Shown: piece after piece, positions 62,098 to 64,000 of the stretch | Layout: every line of letters starts with the position of its first letter | Position numbering within the stretch: position 1 is the first letter of the stretch | From: Dictyoglomus thermophilum H-6-12 | GTDB taxonomy: Bacteria > Dictyoglomota > Dictyoglomia > Dictyoglomales > Dictyoglomaceae | DNA: 64,000 nucleotides | Assembly (NCBI RefSeq): GCF_000020965.1 | Contig: NC_011297.1 | Location: 248,001 to 312,000, forward strand | Reading direction: 5' to 3' | Made by a program: the position numbers and the translations under genes | The notes under the pieces: model-generated | Database searches by the model: none | What the model was told of the DNA's origin: nothing | What the model saw: only the letters and a program-made list of their open reading frames with translations

Positions 62098-63369
62098 ATG
62101 GAGACAATAGCTTTGAGAATGTATGGAAAGATGGATTTGAGACTTGAGAAATTTGAACTTCCTCAGATTAAGGAAGATGAAATACTTGCAGAGATAATTT
62201 CAGATACTAGTTGTCCTTCAACCTATAAAGAAATTTTACAAGGGCCAGATCATCCAAGAGTTCCAAAAGATGTGGACAAGAATCCTGTTATTGTAGGACA
62301 TGAAATGGCAGGGGTAATTTTGAAGGTAGGATCTAAATGGAAGGGTAAATATGAGGAGGGTCAAAAGTTTACAATTCAACCTGCCTTACTGTATGAAAAG
62401 GGTCCTGTAGGAGTGTTAAGCGCTCCAGGCTATTCATATAAATATTTGGGAGGTCTTGCCACAAAGGTTATTATTCCTAACGAGGTTATGGAACAAGATT
62501 GCCTTTTAATTTATGAAGGAGATGCCTTTTATAAAGCATCTTTAGTAGAGCCTTTGTCTTGTGTCGTAGGTGCTGTAAATGCTCAATATCATACTAAGGA
62601 AAATTCTTATGAGCATATAATGGGGATAAAACGTGGTGGTAAGACTGCAATTCTTGGTGGTGCAGGACCTATGGGACTTGCTTTCCTTGCTTATCTTATC
62701 TATGGTCCTCAAAATCCAAGCTTACTGGTTATTACTGATATTGATGATATGAAATTACAAAGAGCTATGAGAGCTTTTCCTAAGGAAGAAGTGAATAAAA
62801 GAGGAATAGATATTAGATTTGTAAATCCAACGAAAGATCAATCTTATAAAGATATAAGATATGATGACATTTTTGTTTTATATCCAAGTCCTAAATTAGT
62901 AGAAGAAGCGGATTCTCTTCTTGCTAGAGATGGTTGTTTAAATTTCTTTGCGGGGCCTACCGATCATAACTTTACTGCTTGTGTTAACTTTTATAAAGTC
63001 CATTATGATAAACATCATTTTGTGGCTACATCTGGTGGTAATGCTGATGATATGAAAATAGCATTAGATCTTGTGCAAAGAAAAATAATAGATCCTTCTC
63101 CTATGATTACTCATGTAGGTGGTTTGAATGTGGCAAAGGATGTGCTTTTGAACTTTCCTAACATTCCGGGTGGTAAAAAGTTGATCTATACTCATATAAG
63201 ATTTCCATTATCAGAAATAGAGGATTTTGAGAGATTAAGTGTAGAGGGACCTAAAGAGTTGAGAGATATATATAGAGATTTAGCTCAAATAGTGAGAAGT
63301 AATAACGGCTGGTGGTGTAAAGAAGCTGAAGAATATTTATTGACAAGGGGGGAGAAAATAGATGTGTGA
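62098..63369 (+). CDS. Zinc-type alcohol dehydrogenase, L-sorbose-1-P reductase-like
   Basis: 423 residues. GroES-like half: SDTSCPSTYKE and VGHEMAGVILKVG supply Zn-ligand Cys and His. Rossmann half: KTAILGGAGPMGLAFLAYLI and VITDIDDMKLQRA (NAD-preferring Asp). Large inserts and VEPLSCVVGA recall the SorE-type polyol/sugar-phosphate reductases. Probably oxidises or reduces a sugar or polyol in the pathway. ATG 2 nt after the E2 stop; overlaps the next gene by 8 nt. Confidence 0.85.
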   Translation: METIALRMYGKMDLRLEKFELPQIKEDEILAEIISDTSCPSTYKEILQGPDHPRVPKDVDKNPVIVGHEMAGVILKVGSKWKGKYEEGQKFTIQPALLYEKGPVGVLSAPGYSYKYLGGLATKVIIPNEVMEQDCLLIYEGDAFYKASLVEPLSCVVGAVNAQYHTKENSYEHIMGIKRGGKTAILGGAGPMGLAFLAYLIYGPQNPSLLVITDIDDMKLQRAMRAFPKEEVNKRGIDIRFVNPTKDQSYKDIRYDDIFVLYPSPKLVEEADSLLARDGCLNFFAGPTDHNFTACVNFYKVHYDKHHFVATSGGNADDMKIALDLVQRKIIDPSPMITHVGGLNVAKDVLLNFPNIPGGKKLIYTHIRFPLSEIEDFERLSVEGPKELRDIYRDLAQIVRSNNGWWCKEAEEYLLTRGEKIDV

Positions 63370-64000
63370 ATGTCAAAGATTAAAAGATAGGGTTGCGATT
63401 GTTACAGGTGCAGCTCAGGGGCTTGGAGAGGCTCTTTCTTATAGACTTGCTAAAGAGGGATGTAATGTAACTGTGGCTGATATAAAAATAGAAAAACTTC
63501 AAGAGGTAGCAAAAAGGATTGAAGAAGAATATGGCAGAAAGGCTCTTGCGGTGAAGTGTGATGTTACCAGCGAAGAAGATGTAAAAAATATGGTAGAAAA
63601 AACTGTTGAGGCCTTTGGAAAGCTTGATATAATGGTAGCCAATGCTGGTATTTTGATTGCTCATGATATTACGGAGTTTCCTCTTGAGGATTGGAAGAAG
63701 GTAATAGATGTTAATTTGACAGGATATTTCCTTTGTGCAAGAGAGGCAGCAAAAGTTATGGTAAAGCAGAAGTCTGGAGTAATAATTCAGATCAATTCAA
63801 AATCTGGAAAAAAAGGAAGTTTTAGAAATTCTGCTTATTCCGCATCAAAATTTGGAGGAATAGGATTTACTCAAAGTATTGCATTAGATCTTGCACCTTA
63901 TAACGTAAGAGTGGTAGCGGTATGTCCAGGGGATCTTTTAGATTCTCCACTATGGAAGGAAAGCCTTTATGATCAGTATGCTAAGAGATTAGGAATAAGT
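63362..64000 (+). CDS. Short-chain dehydrogenase, SrlD-like (partial)
   Basis: 213 residues seen; the C-terminus is beyond the window. ATG 63362 with GGGGGGAG upstream. VAIVTGAAQGLGEALS (NAD-binding TGxxxGxG), VANAGI, IIQINSKSGKKGS, catalytic YSASKFGG and CPGDLLDSPLW. The stretch GYFLCAREAAKVM with INSKSG matches sorbitol-6-phosphate 2-dehydrogenases closely, so a polyol/ketose (phosphate) oxidation is likely. Last visible member of the 53.7-64 kb operon. Confidence 0.88.
   Translation, partial: MCECQRLKDRVAIVTGAAQGLGEALSYRLAKEGCNVTVADIKIEKLQEVAKRIEEEYGRKALAVKCDVTSEEDVKNMVEKTVEAFGKLDIMVANAGILIAHDITEFPLEDWKKVIDVNLTGYFLCAREAAKVMVKQKSGVIIQINSKSGKKGSFRNSAYSASKFGGIGFTQSIALDLAPYNVRVVAVCPGDLLDSPLWKESLYDQYAKRLGIS

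Overview
The window is AT-rich (roughly one third GC by eye) and looks like a thermophilic, anaerobic, carbohydrate-degrading bacterium. My best guess is Dictyoglomus, inferred from style and gene content rather than from any search. Supporting signs are many glycoside hydrolases and sugar ABC transporters, lysine/glutamate/isoleucine-rich proteins, ferredoxin and HdrA-like redox proteins, an FMN/Fe-S reductase, and AGGAGG-type ribosome binding sites with several TTG starts. I saw no tRNA, rRNA or CRISPR array.

Layout. 1-1182: a repeat-rich lipoprotein cut by the window edge. 1.6-4 kb: a TPR-like protein and a MntA/HepT toxin-antitoxin pair. 4-11.5 kb: an export region on the minus strand, holding an ABC exporter lacking its H-loop histidine, a clearly decayed ABC ATPase/permease pair, an ABC-2 exporter whose ATPase is split at an A7 run, and a glycosyltransferase. 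11.5-16 kb: a gene-poor stretch, a type II restriction-modification pair, an insertion sequence (IS) remnant and an MFS transporter. 16-24.7 kb: a MntA antitoxin with a wrecked HepT partner, a DUF4038-type glycosidase, an amidotransferase, a HEPN-like protein, a secreted GH3, a radical SAM protein and a secreted esterase. 24.8-36.9 kb: secreted proteins, a beta-helix lipoprotein with a frameshifted signal peptide, a small Fe-S redox operon, a GH4 alpha-galactosidase, an FAA hydrolase, a peroxiredoxin, two enoyl-reductase-like genes and a DeoR regulator.

37.9-64 kb is a large plus-strand sugar locus. A family-5 oligosaccharide ABC transporter is followed by a GH78 alpha-L-rhamnosidase. Then come a LacI regulator with a palindromic operator over its own promoter, an L-fucose isomerase and a ribose-type ABC transporter. 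A rhamnose-type (RhaS-like) ABC transporter follows, then an ASRT-family small protein, a fused E1 alpha-beta 2-oxoacid dehydrogenase, a separately encoded lipoyl domain, a separately encoded E2 catalytic domain, a zinc alcohol dehydrogenase and an SrlD-like short-chain dehydrogenase that runs off the edge. I infer a 6-deoxyhexose (rhamnose/fucose) catabolic pathway ending in, or including, a TPP/lipoate oxidative cleavage. This is the best candidate here for an undescribed system.

Two patterns cut across the regions. Four remnants of one IS lie in intergenic regions, and in three of them the same IS end sits 17-18 nt upstream of a good -35 box. Several genes also carry a one-base change in a short A/T run that breaks an otherwise perfect frame. 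Decay, slippage and sequencing error must be separated experimentally.
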